Source of the DNA: Streptomyces cucumeris
Lineage (GTDB): Bacteria > Actinomycetota > Actinomycetes > Streptomycetales > Streptomycetaceae
Direction of reading: 5' to 3'
DNA length: 64,000 nucleotides
Assembly (NCBI RefSeq): GCF_024295805.1
Contig: NZ_JANCLX010000002.1
Span: 1 to 64,000 of the forward strand
A model generated the notes under the pieces. The model saw only the letters and a program-made list of their open reading frames with translations, did not search any database and was not told where the DNA came from. A program made the position numbers and the translations under genes. Positions 1-8,599 of the stretch are shown here, one piece after another. The stretch's first letter is position 1; every line of letters starts with the position of its first letter.

Positions 1-1462
1 CCCCGTGCACGCCGCCGCGACGATGCTCGCCGGTGGCCCCGGTCAGCCCGGCGCCCCCGGCGCTCCCGGGCAGACCCCGCCGCCCGGTCCCGGCGGTCCG
101 GGTTTCCCGGCACCGCCCGGTGCCCCGGGCGCTCCCGGCCAGGCTGCTCCATCCGGCCCGCACCCGCCCGGCCCACCCGGGGTCCCCGGTGCGGGTGGTT
201 CCGCGACGCCGCCGCCCGCACCGTTCCCCGGCGCTCCCGGCGCCCCGGGGGCTCCTGGCGCGCCCGGTGCTCCCGGTGCGCCCGGCGCTCCCGGTGACGG
301 GATGCACGCCGCCGCCACCATGCTGGCCGGTGGCCCCGGCGCACCCGGTGCCCCGGGCGCTCCGGGCGGCCCCGGTATGGCCCCGCCCAGCGGTCCCCCG
401 GCGCCCGGGATGGCGCCGCCGCCCGGTGCCGCCGCGCCCGGTATGGCCCCGCCCGGATACGCGTATCCGCAGCCGCCGCCCGGTCAGCCGACCGTCGGCC
501 CCGGCTATATGGCGGTCCTGCGCTACCGCGCCCAGGACGGCTCCGAGCAGCAGCTCATCCGCCGTTCCGCACCGGGCACCCCGCATCCGGAGTGGCAGAT
601 CCTGCACGAGCTGCGGTCGATGAACGTCCCGCCGCAGCAGGTGCTGGAGCTCCACACCGAGCTGGAGTCCTGCGATCTGCCCGGCGGCTACTGCGCCCGG
701 ATGATCCGTGAGACCTGGCCGCAGGTGCGGATCAGCCACACCGCCCCGTACGGCCGTGACCACGCCACCCGTCAGCAGGGCGTCCATCACCTGCTGGAAC
801 ACCAGGGCGAACTGCACCAGGTGGCGGACGGACCGGCCCGTCCGGCACCCAACCGGGTGCCGCTGCCGCACCCCAGCCAGGTGCAGCCGGTGCCGCCGGT
901 CCCGCCCGAGGGCCTCGCACATGAGCTGGGCCAGGCGTTCGGTCCCGGCATCTTCCGCTTCGACCAGCGCGCGGTCTCGCGGATGGGCGTACCGGACGTG
1001 GTTGCGCAGACGCTGGTCTGGGCGGGTCTCCCGGTGGACTTCGGACCGTTCTTCTGGGCGCAGGCCCAGCCGGGCCGTCCGGTGCCGACGCTGGCCGAAC
1101 TGGCCGCCGAGCGCGGGGTGCAGCCCGCCGCGGACGCCGGTTCGTACCTGGTCATGGGCAATGACTTCGGCCGGCAGCTCTGTGTGCAGTACGGCACCGC
1201 GCATATCGTGGCCATCCCGCTGGAGGCCGCGGCCCAGCCGGCGCCGCCGCAGTTCGTGAACACCGGGCTGCCGGAGTTCGTGCGCTGTATGGCCCTGCTG
1301 GGCCGGATGTGGCGGCTGCGGTACGGGCTGACGCCCGAGCAGGCGGGCCGCTGGACGGTCGACTTCCAGGCACAGCTCGCCGCCCTGGACCCGGCGTCGC
1401 TGTCCGCACCGGACAACTGGTGGGCGGTGCTGCTGGAGCAGATGTGGGACGGCCTGCTCTGA
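1..1462 (+). CDS. Gly/Pro-repeat protein with deaminase-like and SUKH-4 domains (5' partial)
   Basis: The gene runs in from outside the window. The GTG at position 5 belongs to a repeat unit (HAAATMLAGGPG) that recurs inside the protein at 304, where it is preceded by Gly-Met, so GTG-5 is probably not the true start. Counting from GTG-5, residues 10-160 are collagen-like G-A-P / G-P-P repeats. Residues about 165-270 carry a zinc-deaminase-like signature: HPE (H194, E196) and a C-x6-C pair (C223, C230). Residues about 300-485 resemble SUKH-4 (SMI1/KNR4 superfamily), ending in an aromatic NWW segment. SUKH domains usually neutralise nuclease or deaminase toxins; here one is fused to the deaminase-like domain. 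No signal peptide is visible because the N terminus is missing. The domain calls are from motif reading; activity is unproven. Confidence 0.72.
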   Translation, partial: PVHAAATMLAGGPGQPGAPGAPGQTPPPGPGGPGFPAPPGAPGAPGQAAPSGPHPPGPPGVPGAGGSATPPPAPFPGAPGAPGAPGAPGAPGAPGAPGDGMHAAATMLAGGPGAPGAPGAPGGPGMAPPSGPPAPGMAPPPGAAAPGMAPPGYAYPQPPPGQPTVGPGYMAVLRYRAQDGSEQQLIRRSAPGTPHPEWQILHELRSMNVPPQQVLELHTELESCDLPGGYCARMIRETWPQVRISHTAPYGRDHATRQQGVHHLLEHQGELHQVADGPARPAPNRVPLPHPSQVQPVPPVPPEGLAHELGQAFGPGIFRFDQRAVSRMGVPDVVAQTLVWAGLPVDFGPFFWAQAQPGRPVPTLAELAAERGVQPAADAGSYLVMGNDFGRQLCVQYGTAHIVAIPLEAAAQPAPPQFVNTGLPEFVRCMALLGRMWRLRYGLTPEQAGRWTVDFQAQLAALDPASLSAPDNWWAVLLEQMWDGLL

Positions 1463-1490
1463 GCTGACCCGGCCTGACCGAGCGCGAGCG

Positions 1491-1528
1491 CGAGGCGCCC
1501 GACCCCCGTGACGGGGGCGGGCGCCTCG
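1491..1528 (+). terminator. Hairpin terminator after the deaminase/SUKH gene
   Basis: The arm CGAGGCGCCC-G-ACCCCCG (1491-1508) pairs with CGGGGGC-GGGCGCCTCG (1512-1528) with a single bulge and a very short loop, followed by GTTGTTGT. It lies 28 nt after the stop codon and fits a factor-independent terminator. Confidence 0.7.
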
Positions 1529-1673
1529 TCGTTGTTGTCAGCGGATTTCCGGCGGGATCCGGACGCCGGCCGAGGGGGCGGATGGGCGGAGTGTCGCGTT
1601 ATGGGCGATTAGGGGTGATCCATCAAGATGTGCGCCGAAGCGCGTTGCATGCCGGACAAAAGGGGTTCCAAGG

Positions 1674-2603
1674 ATGGGCGCATCGGTGTCACCACAGGGC
1701 TTCACCACCGTCGGACGGGGCCGGGGCTATCGTCCCGCGCAGGTCGACCGCTATCTGGCGGAGCTGTCCCAGGCGCGTGACGCGGCGTGGGAGCGAGCCG
1801 CGCGCCTCACCGTGCTCGCCAACGAGCTGTCCGCCGACGCGGAGCAGCTTCGCGAGACGGTCTCCCAGCTCGCCCCCCAGACGTACGAATCGCTGGGCGA
1901 CCGCGCCCAGCTGATCCTGATGGCCGCCGAGGAGGAGGACACCCACCTCCGGTCCCAGGCCGAGGCCTGGGGGCGGGAGCAGTGGGAGACCGCGCAGGCC
2001 GACGCCCGCAGGGTGCGCGACGCGGCACGGGACGAGGCCGAGCGGGTGCGCGAGGCCGCCGAGGCATCGGCGCGCAGCACCCTGGAGGCGGCTCAGGCCG
2101 AGGTCGAGGAGGTGCGGACGGTCTCCCGCCAGGACGTGAAGGAGTGGCGGGGCGAGTCGCTGGCCGCCCTCAAGGACATGCGGCAGCGCACCGCCGATGT
2201 GCTGTCCGGTCAGGAGCGCGAGCACGGGGAGCGCTGGGAGTCGGCGGGCCGCGAACTGGCCGAGCGCGACAGCGCGATGACCGCCCGGCTGGCCCAGCTG
2301 GAGGAGTTCACCCAGGCCAGACTGGCCGACGCCAAGCGCGAGTACGCGATGGCCGAGCAGGCCGCCCGGCTGCGGCAGGAGGACGCGCAGGCGCAGGCGG
2401 CGGAGATCGTCGCCCAGGCGCGCGCCCGGGAGGAGCGCCTCGGCCGGGAGACGGAGCGCACCCTGCGCGACCACCACGAGCGCCGCGAGGAGCTGAAGGC
2501 CCACCTGGAGCATGTGCGCGGCAGTCTGACGGCCCTGACGGGCAAGCCGGTGGTGGAGGACCCGGGCCCCGGCTCCCGCCCGGAGCTGAGCTCCGAGTCC
2601 TGA
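1674..2603 (+). CDS. DivIVA/FilP-like coiled-coil protein
   Basis: 309 aa. The N-terminal segment (about residues 9-50; FTTVGRGRGYRPAQVDRYL) matches the short DivIVA-like N terminus seen in FilP and other streptomycete proteins annotated as cellulose-binding. From about residue 50 to 290 the protein is almost entirely Ala/Glu/Arg/Gln-rich heptads, so a long parallel coiled coil is expected. The C terminus is short and proline-rich. Proteins of this family form cytoskeletal filaments or polarity scaffolds in hyphae; that role is inferred from family resemblance. The ATG is preceded by AAGGGGTTCCAAGG. The gene stands alone with hairpins on both sides. Confidence 0.82.
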   Translation: MGASVSPQGFTTVGRGRGYRPAQVDRYLAELSQARDAAWERAARLTVLANELSADAEQLRETVSQLAPQTYESLGDRAQLILMAAEEEDTHLRSQAEAWGREQWETAQADARRVRDAARDEAERVREAAEASARSTLEAAQAEVEEVRTVSRQDVKEWRGESLAALKDMRQRTADVLSGQEREHGERWESAGRELAERDSAMTARLAQLEEFTQARLADAKREYAMAEQAARLRQEDAQAQAAEIVAQARAREERLGRETERTLRDHHERREELKAHLEHVRGSLTALTGKPVVEDPGPGSRPELSSES

Positions 2604-2633
2604 CCCGGCGGGCCTTCCGGCCCGGCCTGACGC

Positions 2634-2687
2634 GGAACCATGCGCGGCGGATGCGGCAGACGGCCGCACCCGCCGCGCATGCGTTCC
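2634..2687 (+). terminator. Long imperfect hairpin after the coiled-coil gene
   Basis: The arm starting GGAACCATGCGCGGCGG (2634-2657) is nearly the reverse complement of 2663-2687 (ends CCGCGCATGCGTTCC), with a 5-nt loop and two small irregularities. It lies 30 nt after the stop at 2603. No T tract follows, as is common in Streptomyces. Confidence 0.6.
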
Positions 2688-3151
2688 CTGCCCGGATGAG
2701 GTCCGGAGGACGTCCGGACGGCGCCCGGACCAGCGCGCCGCGCGTCCCGCCGGGATACGGCCTCCGGTGGACGCACCTAATCGTTGTACGACCCACCCTT
2801 CCCTGCCGGACCCGGAGGGGGGAAGCTGGCATTCGGGCTGCTGGGCCCCCGGCATTGAGCCTCACCCGGCGTCAGGGTGCAGGATCGACCCGGAGCGCGG
2901 CTCCCCCTCAGGTCCTAGACCCCTAGGGGATGTCCACCCGTTCCTCCTACCCGTGGTTCGTTCCGGCGGAGGAGGAGGGGCGGGCACCTCCTCTCTTAGT
3001 GTTGCTACGGGCAGCGCGACCGAGGGGGTGGGGCTGTCCCCACCGCGAAGACTGAGCCAAGCACCATCGCGGCGGTCCCCGGAGCCCGGCAGGCTGGATG
3101 CCGTGGGCGGACCGGGACCGGAATCGCCTTTCACGATCGAGGAGAGTCACC
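2688..3151. other. Gene-free stretch upstream of the ABC transporter operon
   Basis: No reading frame here has convincing codon structure or family resemblance. It contains a small dyad CCTAG-ACC-CCTAGG near 2920-2932 and the ribosome binding site GAGGAGAG at 3139-3146. It presumably carries the promoter of the ABC operon, but I could not assign -35/-10 elements with confidence. Confidence 0.4.
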
Positions 3152-3940
3152 GTGACAACGGCTGTATCGATTCCCAGGACCGGGGGCAGCGGAGGACATA
3201 CGGCCGTCGCCGCCCGCGCACGACAGGTGGTCAAGGCGTACGGCTCGGGGGAGACCCGGGTCGTCGCGCTGGACCACGTGGACGTGGACATCGCCCGTGG
3301 CCAGTTCACCGCGATCATGGGTCCCTCGGGCTCCGGCAAGTCCACCCTGATGCACTGCCTGGCCGGTCTGGACACCGTCTCCTCGGGTCAGATCTTCATC
3401 GACGAGACCGAGATCACCGGGCTCAAGGACAAGAAGCTCACCAAGCTGCGCCGGGACCGCATCGGCTTCATCTTCCAGGCGTTCAACCTGCTCCCGACGC
3501 TCAACGCGATCGAGAACATCACGCTGCCGATGGACATAGCCGGCCGTAAGCCGGACCGCGCCTGGCTGGACCAGGTGGTGGAGACCGTCGGCCTCGCCGG
3601 GCGGCTCAAGCACCGGCCGAACCAGCTCTCCGGCGGTCAGCAGCAGCGTGTCGCCGTGGCCCGTGCCCTCGCCGCCCGCCCCGAGATCATCTTCGGTGAC
3701 GAGCCCACCGGAAACCTGGACTCCAGGGCCGGGGCCGAGGTGCTGGGCTTCCTGCGGCGCTCGGTCGAAGAGCTGGGCCAGACCATCGTGATGGTCACCC
3801 ACGACCCGGTCGCCGCCTCCTACGCCAACCGTGTGCTGTACCTGGCCGACGGCCGGATCGTGGACGAGATGCAGAACCCGACCGCCGAACTGGTCCTGGA
3901 GCGCATGAAGCACTTCGACGCGCGCGGGCGGGTGTCATGA
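3152..3940 (+). CDS. MacB/LolD-type ABC transporter ATP-binding protein
   Basis: 262 aa from the GTG at 3152, chosen because GAGGAGAG sits 5 nt upstream; an in-frame ATG at 3098 lacks a ribosome site. It shows a full ABC ATPase: Walker A GPSGSGKST (K63), signature LSGGQQQR, Walker B IIFGDEPTGNLD, and the H-loop MVTHDP. The phrase DEPTGNLDS and the overall length match the MacB/LolD/FtsE-like class that pairs with FtsX-fold permeases. The stop overlaps the permease start by ATGA, so translation is coupled. The pair probably drives a mechanotransmission-type or export function at the cell membrane; the substrate is unknown. Confidence 0.93.
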   Translation: MTTAVSIPRTGGSGGHTAVAARARQVVKAYGSGETRVVALDHVDVDIARGQFTAIMGPSGSGKSTLMHCLAGLDTVSSGQIFIDETEITGLKDKKLTKLRRDRIGFIFQAFNLLPTLNAIENITLPMDIAGRKPDRAWLDQVVETVGLAGRLKHRPNQLSGGQQQRVAVARALAARPEIIFGDEPTGNLDSRAGAEVLGFLRRSVEELGQTIVMVTHDPVAASYANRVLYLADGRIVDEMQNPTAELVLERMKHFDARGRVS

Positions 3941-6516
3941 CCGTCCTCAAGACCTCGCTGCGCAACTTCATGGCGCACAAGGGGCGGATGGCGCTCTCCG
4001 CCATCGCGGTCCTGCTGTCGGTGGCCTTCGTCTCCGGCACGCTCGTCTTCACGGACACCACCAACGCCACGTTCGACAAGCTCTTCGCGGCCACGTCCTC
4101 CGATGTGACGGTCAGCCCGAAGAACGCGAACAACGGCGATGACTCGCAGGCTGCCACCCGCAGGATCGAGACGCTGCCCGCTGCCCAGCAGAAGCGGATC
4201 GAGGGCATCAAGGGCGTCAAGAAGGTGGCTGGCGACGTCACCAGCATGTCGATCACTGTCGTCGACAGCAAGAAGAAGGACATCGGTCCCGACTCCGGGG
4301 CCCCGACCATCGGCACCAACTGGGACCCGACCGAGCACCGCTCGGTGAAGCTCACCTCCGGCCACGCGCCGCGCGGTCCCACCGAGGTGATGCTCGACGC
4401 CGACACCGCCGAGAACAAGAAGGTGAAGATCGGCGACGAGCTGCGGGTGATCACCGTCCCCGGTGAGTTCCGCGCCAAGGTCGTCGGGCTCGCCACCTTC
4501 CAGGTGACCAACCCCGGCTCCACCGTCCTCTACATGGACACCCCCTCGGCCCAGCGGCTGCTGCTGGGCCGCTCCGAGGCGTTCACCAGCTTCGCGCTCA
4601 CCGCCCAGCCGGGCGTCAGCAACGAGCAGCTCAAGAAGAACGTCCTGGCCGGCCTCGGCCCGGACTACAAGGTGCAGACGAAGGCCGAGTCCAGCGATGA
4701 GGCCCAGGACGACATCGGCTCGTTCCTGGACATCATGAAGTACGCGATGCTCGGCTTCGCCGGGATCGCCGTCCTGGTCGGTATCTTCCTGATCGTCAAC
4801 ACCTTCTCCATGCTGGTGACCCAGCGCACCCGGGAGATCGGCCTGATGCGGGCCATCGGGTCCAGCCGGAAGCAGATCAACCGCTCGGTGCTGATCGAGG
4901 CGCTGCTGCTGGGGATCATCGGCTCGATCCTCGGGGTGTTCGCCGGTGTCGGCCTCGCGGTCGGCCTGATGAAGATCATGGGCAGCGCCGGACTGAACCT
5001 GAGCACCGACCAGCTGACGGTCAAGCCCGCGACGCCCATCATCGGTCTCACCATCGGTATCGTCGTCACCGTCATCGCCGCGTACATCCCGGCCCGCCGG
5101 GCGTCGAGGATCTCCCCGATGGCGGCGCTGCGCGACGCCGGTACCCCGGCGGACGCCAAGGCCGGACGGATCCGCGCGGTGATCGGCACCGTGCTCACCG
5201 CGGCCGGCGCGGCCGCGCTGCTCGCCGCGGCCGGTGCGGACAAGGCGGCGGACGGCTCGATGTTCCTGGGCCTGGGCGTGCTGCTGACCCTCGTCGGCTT
5301 CATCGTGATCGGCCCGCTGCTGGCCGGTGTGGTGATCCGGGTGCTCGCCGCCGTGATCCTGCGGATCTTCGGCCCGGTCGGCCGGATGGCCGAGCGCAAC
5401 GCGCTGCGCAACCCGCGGCGCACCGGCGCCACCGGCGCGGCCCTGATGATCGGGCTGGCCCTGGTCGCCTGTCTGTCGGTGGTCGGCTCCTCGATGGTCG
5501 CGTCGGCCAGCGATGAACTGGACAAGTCGGTCGGTGCGGACTTCATTCTGCAGCCCAAGCCGGGCAAGCTGGTCACCCCGGACATCCAGAAGAGGATCGC
5601 CAAGGCCAAGGGCCTGGACCACATCAGCCACTACAAGCAGATCAGCGATGTGCGGCTGACCCTCCCGGACGGCAAGACGGTCGGCAAGGACCTGTCCGCC
5701 GCCACCCCGAGCTACGCGGGCGACCTGCGGACCCCGGTGGTGGAGGGCTCGCTGGCCGACGCCTACCGCAAGGACGCGCTCTCGCTGCCCGAGGGCTTCG
5801 CCGAGGACCACAAGGTGAAGAAGGGCGACACCGTGACCGTCGCCTTCCCGCAGGGCCGCACGGCGAAGCTCACCGTGGCCGCGATCACCTCGGATGACAC
5901 CTCGCTGGACAAGGGAGCGCTGTACACCAGCATCGCGACCGTCCAGGCCCATGTGCCCGCCGACCGGATCCCGACGGACCTGATGATCCTCGGCACCGCC
6001 AAGGACGGCCAGGAGGACCAGGCGTACGCCTCGCTGAAGAAGCAGCTGGTGGACTACCCGCAGATCCAGGTCCGTGACCAGACCGACTACAAGAAGATGA
6101 TGAAGGACCAGATCGGCCAGCTGCTCAACCTGGTCTACGGTCTGCTCGCCCTGGCGATCATCGTCGCCATCCTCGGTGTGGTGAACACCCTCGCCCTGTC
6201 GGTCGTCGAACGGACCAGGGAGATCGGTCTGATGCGTGCCATCGGGCTCTCCCGCCGCCAGATGCGCCGCATGATCCGGCTGGAGTCCGTGGTCATCGCG
6301 CTCTTCGGCGCCCTGCTGGGCCTCGGGCTCGGTATGTGCTGGGGCGCGACGGCGCAGAAGCTGCTGGCGCTCGAGGGTCTGAAGACCCTGGAGATCCCGT
6401 GGCCGACCATCACCACCGTCTTCATCGGCTCCGCCGTGGTGGGCCTGGTCGCGGCGCTGATCCCGGCCTTCCGCGCGGCCCGGATGAACGTCCTGAACGC
6501 CATCGCCACGGAGTAG
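3937..6516 (+). CDS. FtsX-like ABC transporter permease (two FtsX domains)
   Basis: 859 aa. TM1 is at about residues 19-38, followed by a large extracytoplasmic segment (to about 265). A first FtsX domain has three helices (about 268-390), including the hallmark TREIGLMRAIG. A second set of helices lies around 415-480 and 495-525, with another outer domain and a C-terminal FtsX domain (about 735-857) that repeats the TREIGLMRAIG motif. This duplicated layout matches MacB/LolC-like permeases fused in tandem, so a single polypeptide probably forms the whole membrane part with the adjacent ATPase. Start and stop overlap (ATGA) confirms the operon. Substrate unknown. Confidence 0.92.
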   Translation: MTVLKTSLRNFMAHKGRMALSAIAVLLSVAFVSGTLVFTDTTNATFDKLFAATSSDVTVSPKNANNGDDSQAATRRIETLPAAQQKRIEGIKGVKKVAGDVTSMSITVVDSKKKDIGPDSGAPTIGTNWDPTEHRSVKLTSGHAPRGPTEVMLDADTAENKKVKIGDELRVITVPGEFRAKVVGLATFQVTNPGSTVLYMDTPSAQRLLLGRSEAFTSFALTAQPGVSNEQLKKNVLAGLGPDYKVQTKAESSDEAQDDIGSFLDIMKYAMLGFAGIAVLVGIFLIVNTFSMLVTQRTREIGLMRAIGSSRKQINRSVLIEALLLGIIGSILGVFAGVGLAVGLMKIMGSAGLNLSTDQLTVKPATPIIGLTIGIVVTVIAAYIPARRASRISPMAALRDAGTPADAKAGRIRAVIGTVLTAAGAAALLAAAGADKAADGSMFLGLGVLLTLVGFIVIGPLLAGVVIRVLAAVILRIFGPVGRMAERNALRNPRRTGATGAALMIGLALVACLSVVGSSMVASASDELDKSVGADFILQPKPGKLVTPDIQKRIAKAKGLDHISHYKQISDVRLTLPDGKTVGKDLSAATPSYAGDLRTPVVEGSLADAYRKDALSLPEGFAEDHKVKKGDTVTVAFPQGRTAKLTVAAITSDDTSLDKGALYTSIATVQAHVPADRIPTDLMILGTAKDGQEDQAYASLKKQLVDYPQIQVRDQTDYKKMMKDQIGQLLNLVYGLLALAIIVAILGVVNTLALSVVERTREIGLMRAIGLSRRQMRRMIRLESVVIALFGALLGLGLGMCWGATAQKLLALEGLKTLEIPWPTITTVFIGSAVVGLVAALIPAFRAARMNVLNAIATE

Positions 6517-6544
6517 GACGCGGCATCACGGAAGGCCAGGACCC

Positions 6545-6573
6545 GCCCCTCGGCGATACGGGGGCCGAGGGGC
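6545..6573 (+). terminator. Hairpin terminator of the ABC operon
   Basis: The arms GCCCCTCGGC (6545-6554) and GCCGAGGGGC (6564-6573) are perfect complements with a 9-nt loop, 28 nt after the permease stop. Confidence 0.75.
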
Positions 6574-6574
6574 G

Positions 6575-6622
6575 GCGGCCCGGCACGGTGTGCTCTCGGG
6601 GGTGCACACCGCGCCGGGCCGC
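6575..6622. repeat. Second inverted repeat after the ABC operon
   Basis: A 19-nt arm GCGGCCCGGCACGGTGTGC (6575-6593) pairs with 6604-6622 with one mismatch and a 10-nt loop. It directly follows the first hairpin and is followed by GCGGTCTTTC. It may be a tandem terminator insulating the aldo/keto reductase promoter. Confidence 0.6.
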
Positions 6623-6651
6623 GGTCTTTCCCGGTCCGCTACGACCGGCTT

Positions 6652-6682
6652 TTGACCTGGAGTGCGCTCCAGCTCCTAGCGT
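6652..6682 (+). promoter_or_regulatory. MerR-type promoter with 19-bp spacer and dyad
   Basis: The -35 is TTGACC (6652-6657) and the -10 is TAGCGT (6677-6682), leaving 19 bp between them. The spacer contains the perfect dyad CTGGAG-TGCG-CTCCAG (6657-6672). Over-long spacers with a central dyad are the hallmark of promoters activated by MerR-family regulators through DNA distortion. No MerR gene lies in this window, so the regulator must be elsewhere. Confidence 0.75.
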
Positions 6683-6726
6683 GGATGACACGACCGCGAG
6701 ATCCACCGCTTCCAGGAGGTACTCCC

Positions 6727-7713
6727 ATGTCCCGGCTTCCCGTCCGCAGGCTCGGCTCGCTCACCGTCTCCGCCCAGGGGCTCGGCTGCATGGGGATGAG
6801 CCACGCCTACGGCGCGACCGACGACCAGCAGTCGATCGCCACCATCCACCGCGCCCTCGACCTCGGTGTCACCCTCCTGGACACCTCCGACTTCTACGGC
6901 GCCGGACACAACGAGGAACTGGTCGGCCGGGCGCTGAGCGGCCGCCGGGACCAGGCGGTGATCGCCACCAAGTTCGGCTTCGCCAACGAGCTGGGCGAGC
7001 AGACCCGGATCCGGGGCGACGCGGCCTACGTACGGCAGGCGTGCGACGCCTCGCTGGGCCGGCTCGGCGTGGACCACATCGACCTCTACTACCTGCACCG
7101 CGTCGACCCCGAGGTGCCCATCGAGGAGACCGTGGGCGCCATGGCCGAGCTGGTGGCGGCGGGCAAGGTGCGCTCCCTCGGGCTCTCCGAGGCGAGCGCG
7201 GCGACCATCCGCCGTGCCCACGCCGTCCACCCGATCTCCGCGCTCCAGAGCGAGTGGTCGCTGTGGACCCGGGACCTGGAGGAGGAGATCGCCCCGGTCT
7301 GCCGTGAACTGGGCATCGGTCTGGTGCCGTTCTCCCCGCTCGGGCGCGGCTTCCTGACCGGCCGGATCACCTCGCTGGACACGCTGGAGGAGAACGACAT
7401 GCGGCGCAGCCAGCCCCGGTTCGCCGACGGCAACCTGGACCGGAACCTGGCCATCGTCGAGCGGCTGCGGGAACTGGCTGCCGACCGGGGCGTCACCGCC
7501 GGTCAACTCGCCCTGGCCTGGGTGCAGCACCGCGGCGACGACGTGGTGCCGATCCCGGGCACCCGCCGGGAGAGCAATCTGCGGGAGAACCTGGGCGCGC
7601 TCGACATCGAGCTGTCCGCAGCGGAGCTTGCTGCGATCGACGCCGCCGCACCGGCCCGGGAGATCGCCGGGAACCGCTATGACGAGAGCGCCCTGCGGTT
7701 CGTCGACCGCTGA
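6727..7713 (+). CDS. Aldo/keto reductase
   Basis: 328 aa from the ATG at 6727 with AGGAGGT 7 nt upstream. It shows the AKR catalytic tetrad: D52, Y57 (in [13 protein letters not shown]), K82 (ATKFG) and H124 (YYLHRVD). The C-terminal cofactor site is present as [17 protein letters not shown]. The [12 protein letters not shown] terminus places it in the AKR13/YajO-like group of NADPH-dependent reductases, which reduce aldehydes and ketones in the cytoplasm. The MerR-type promoter immediately upstream suggests induction by an electrophile, redox or drug signal. It is monocistronic, with the VOC gene 78 nt downstream carrying its own ribosome site. Confidence 0.93.
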   Translation: MSRLPVRRLGSLTVSAQGLGCMGMSHAYGATDDQQSIATIHRALDLGVTLLDTSDFYGAGHNEELVGRALSGRRDQAVIATKFGFANELGEQTRIRGDAAYVRQACDASLGRLGVDHIDLYYLHRVDPEVPIEETVGAMAELVAAGKVRSLGLSEASAATIRRAHAVHPISALQSEWSLWTRDLEEEIAPVCRELGIGLVPFSPLGRGFLTGRITSLDTLEENDMRRSQPRFADGNLDRNLAIVERLRELAADRGVTAGQLALAWVQHRGDDVVPIPGTRRESNLRENLGALDIELSAAELAAIDAAAPAREIAGNRYDESALRFVDR

Positions 7714-7791
7714 GGGATTCCCCCGGCCGGGCGATGAGTTTTCCGGCGCCCCACGGTCTACAGGGAAAGGCCGATACCAGGGAGGTTTCCC

Positions 7792-8211
7792 ATGACCGAG
7801 ACGACCAAGGGCACCCGGCTCAGCGAGGTGGGCCGGGTGGCCGTCACCGTCACCGATCAGGACCGGGCGCTGGACTTCTACGTGGGCACCCTCGGCTTCG
7901 ACAAGCGGGCCGACATCCCCTTCGGCGAGGGACACCGCTGGATCGAGGTCGGACCGTCCGGTGGCGGGGCCGGGATCGCGCTGGTGCTCCCGCAGAACTG
8001 CGAGGACGCCGGTGGTTCCGGCTCCGGGCCCAGCACCGAGACGGGCATCATCCTCACGTCCCAGGACATCGACGCCGACCACGCCACGCTGCGCGGCGCC
8101 GGGGTGGACACCGATCCGGAGGTCATGCGGTACGGCGCGCCCGTGCCGCCGATGTTCTCCTTCCGCGACCCCGACGGGAACGCGATCATGGTCGTCAGCG
8201 AGGGGGAGTGA
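7792..8211 (+). CDS. VOC family (glyoxalase/dioxygenase-fold) protein
   Basis: 139 aa with a GGGAGGT ribosome site about 5 nt before the ATG. The single VOC module has two beta-alpha-beta-beta-beta halves: VGRVAVTVTDQDRALDFYVGTLGF at the start, and FSFRDPDGNAIMVVSEGE at the end, the canonical last strand. Metal-ligand positions are not clearly conserved as His/Glu in both halves, so it could be a binding or resistance protein rather than a glyoxalase. It may be cotranscribed with the aldo/keto reductase. No substrate can be inferred. Confidence 0.88.
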   Translation: MTETTKGTRLSEVGRVAVTVTDQDRALDFYVGTLGFDKRADIPFGEGHRWIEVGPSGGGAGIALVLPQNCEDAGGSGSGPSTETGIILTSQDIDADHATLRGAGVDTDPEVMRYGAPVPPMFSFRDPDGNAIMVVSEGE

Positions 8212-8256
8212 GCGCGGGGAAGCCGAGCCGACCGGCGGGGAACCGACCCTGACCGG

Positions 8257-8296
8257 CCCGCGCCGGTCCGCCGACGGGGGCGCGGACCGGCGCGGG
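8257..8296. terminator. Bidirectional terminator between the VOC gene and gvpK
   Basis: A perfect 15-bp stem, CCCGCGCCGGTCCGC (8257-8271) with GCGGACCGGCGCGGG (8282-8296), has a 10-nt loop. It sits between two convergent 3' ends, so it can end transcription from both sides. Confidence 0.8.
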
Positions 8297-8320
8297 CGCC
8301 GGGGGCCGGCAGCCGGGGCG

Positions 8321-8599
8321 TCAGTCCCGGGGGAGCAGGGTGCCGAGCGGACCCAGGTCGAGATTGAGGTCCTCCGGCGTCAGACCGTGCTGATCGCGCA
8401 GTTCCGCCATCCGCCGGTCCAGCATCATCAGCGTGGTGCCGATCCGCTCCACCTGCTCATCGGTGAGATCGCCCGCGTCGATCCGGCGCAGCGCCTGGCG
8501 TTCCATGAGCTGGCGCAGCAGTTCCACGATGGTGAGGACGAGGGCCACCAGATCGCGGCCCATCGCCTCCCGGTCGATATCGACCCGGGTGCCGCTCAC
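8321..8599 (-). CDS. gvpK: Gas vesicle protein GvpK
   Basis: 92 aa from GTG at 8599, which overlaps the gvpS stop (GTGA). The sequence REAMGRDLVALVLTIVEL followed by LRQLMERQALRRIDAG and a C-terminal LTPEDLNLDLGPLG is typical of GvpK, a small helical accessory protein of gas vesicle clusters. It is the last gene of the operon and is followed by a strong hairpin. It is slightly short compared with cyanobacterial GvpK but normal for actinobacteria. Its exact role in vesicle assembly is not known. Confidence 0.9.
   Translation of the reverse strand: MSGTRVDIDREAMGRDLVALVLTIVELLRQLMERQALRRIDAGDLTDEQVERIGTTLMMLDRRMAELRDQHGLTPEDLNLDLGPLGTLLPRD

Noticed and set aside
43..321. Collagen-like open frame on the minus strand opposite the repeat region
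   Set aside because: It is the mirror of the Gly/Pro codon repeats of the plus-strand gene and has no independent signal.
3820..5952. Long open frame antisense to the FtsX permease
   Set aside because: Lacks coding-type amino acid composition and is fully inside a recognised gene; typical of high-GC shadow frames.
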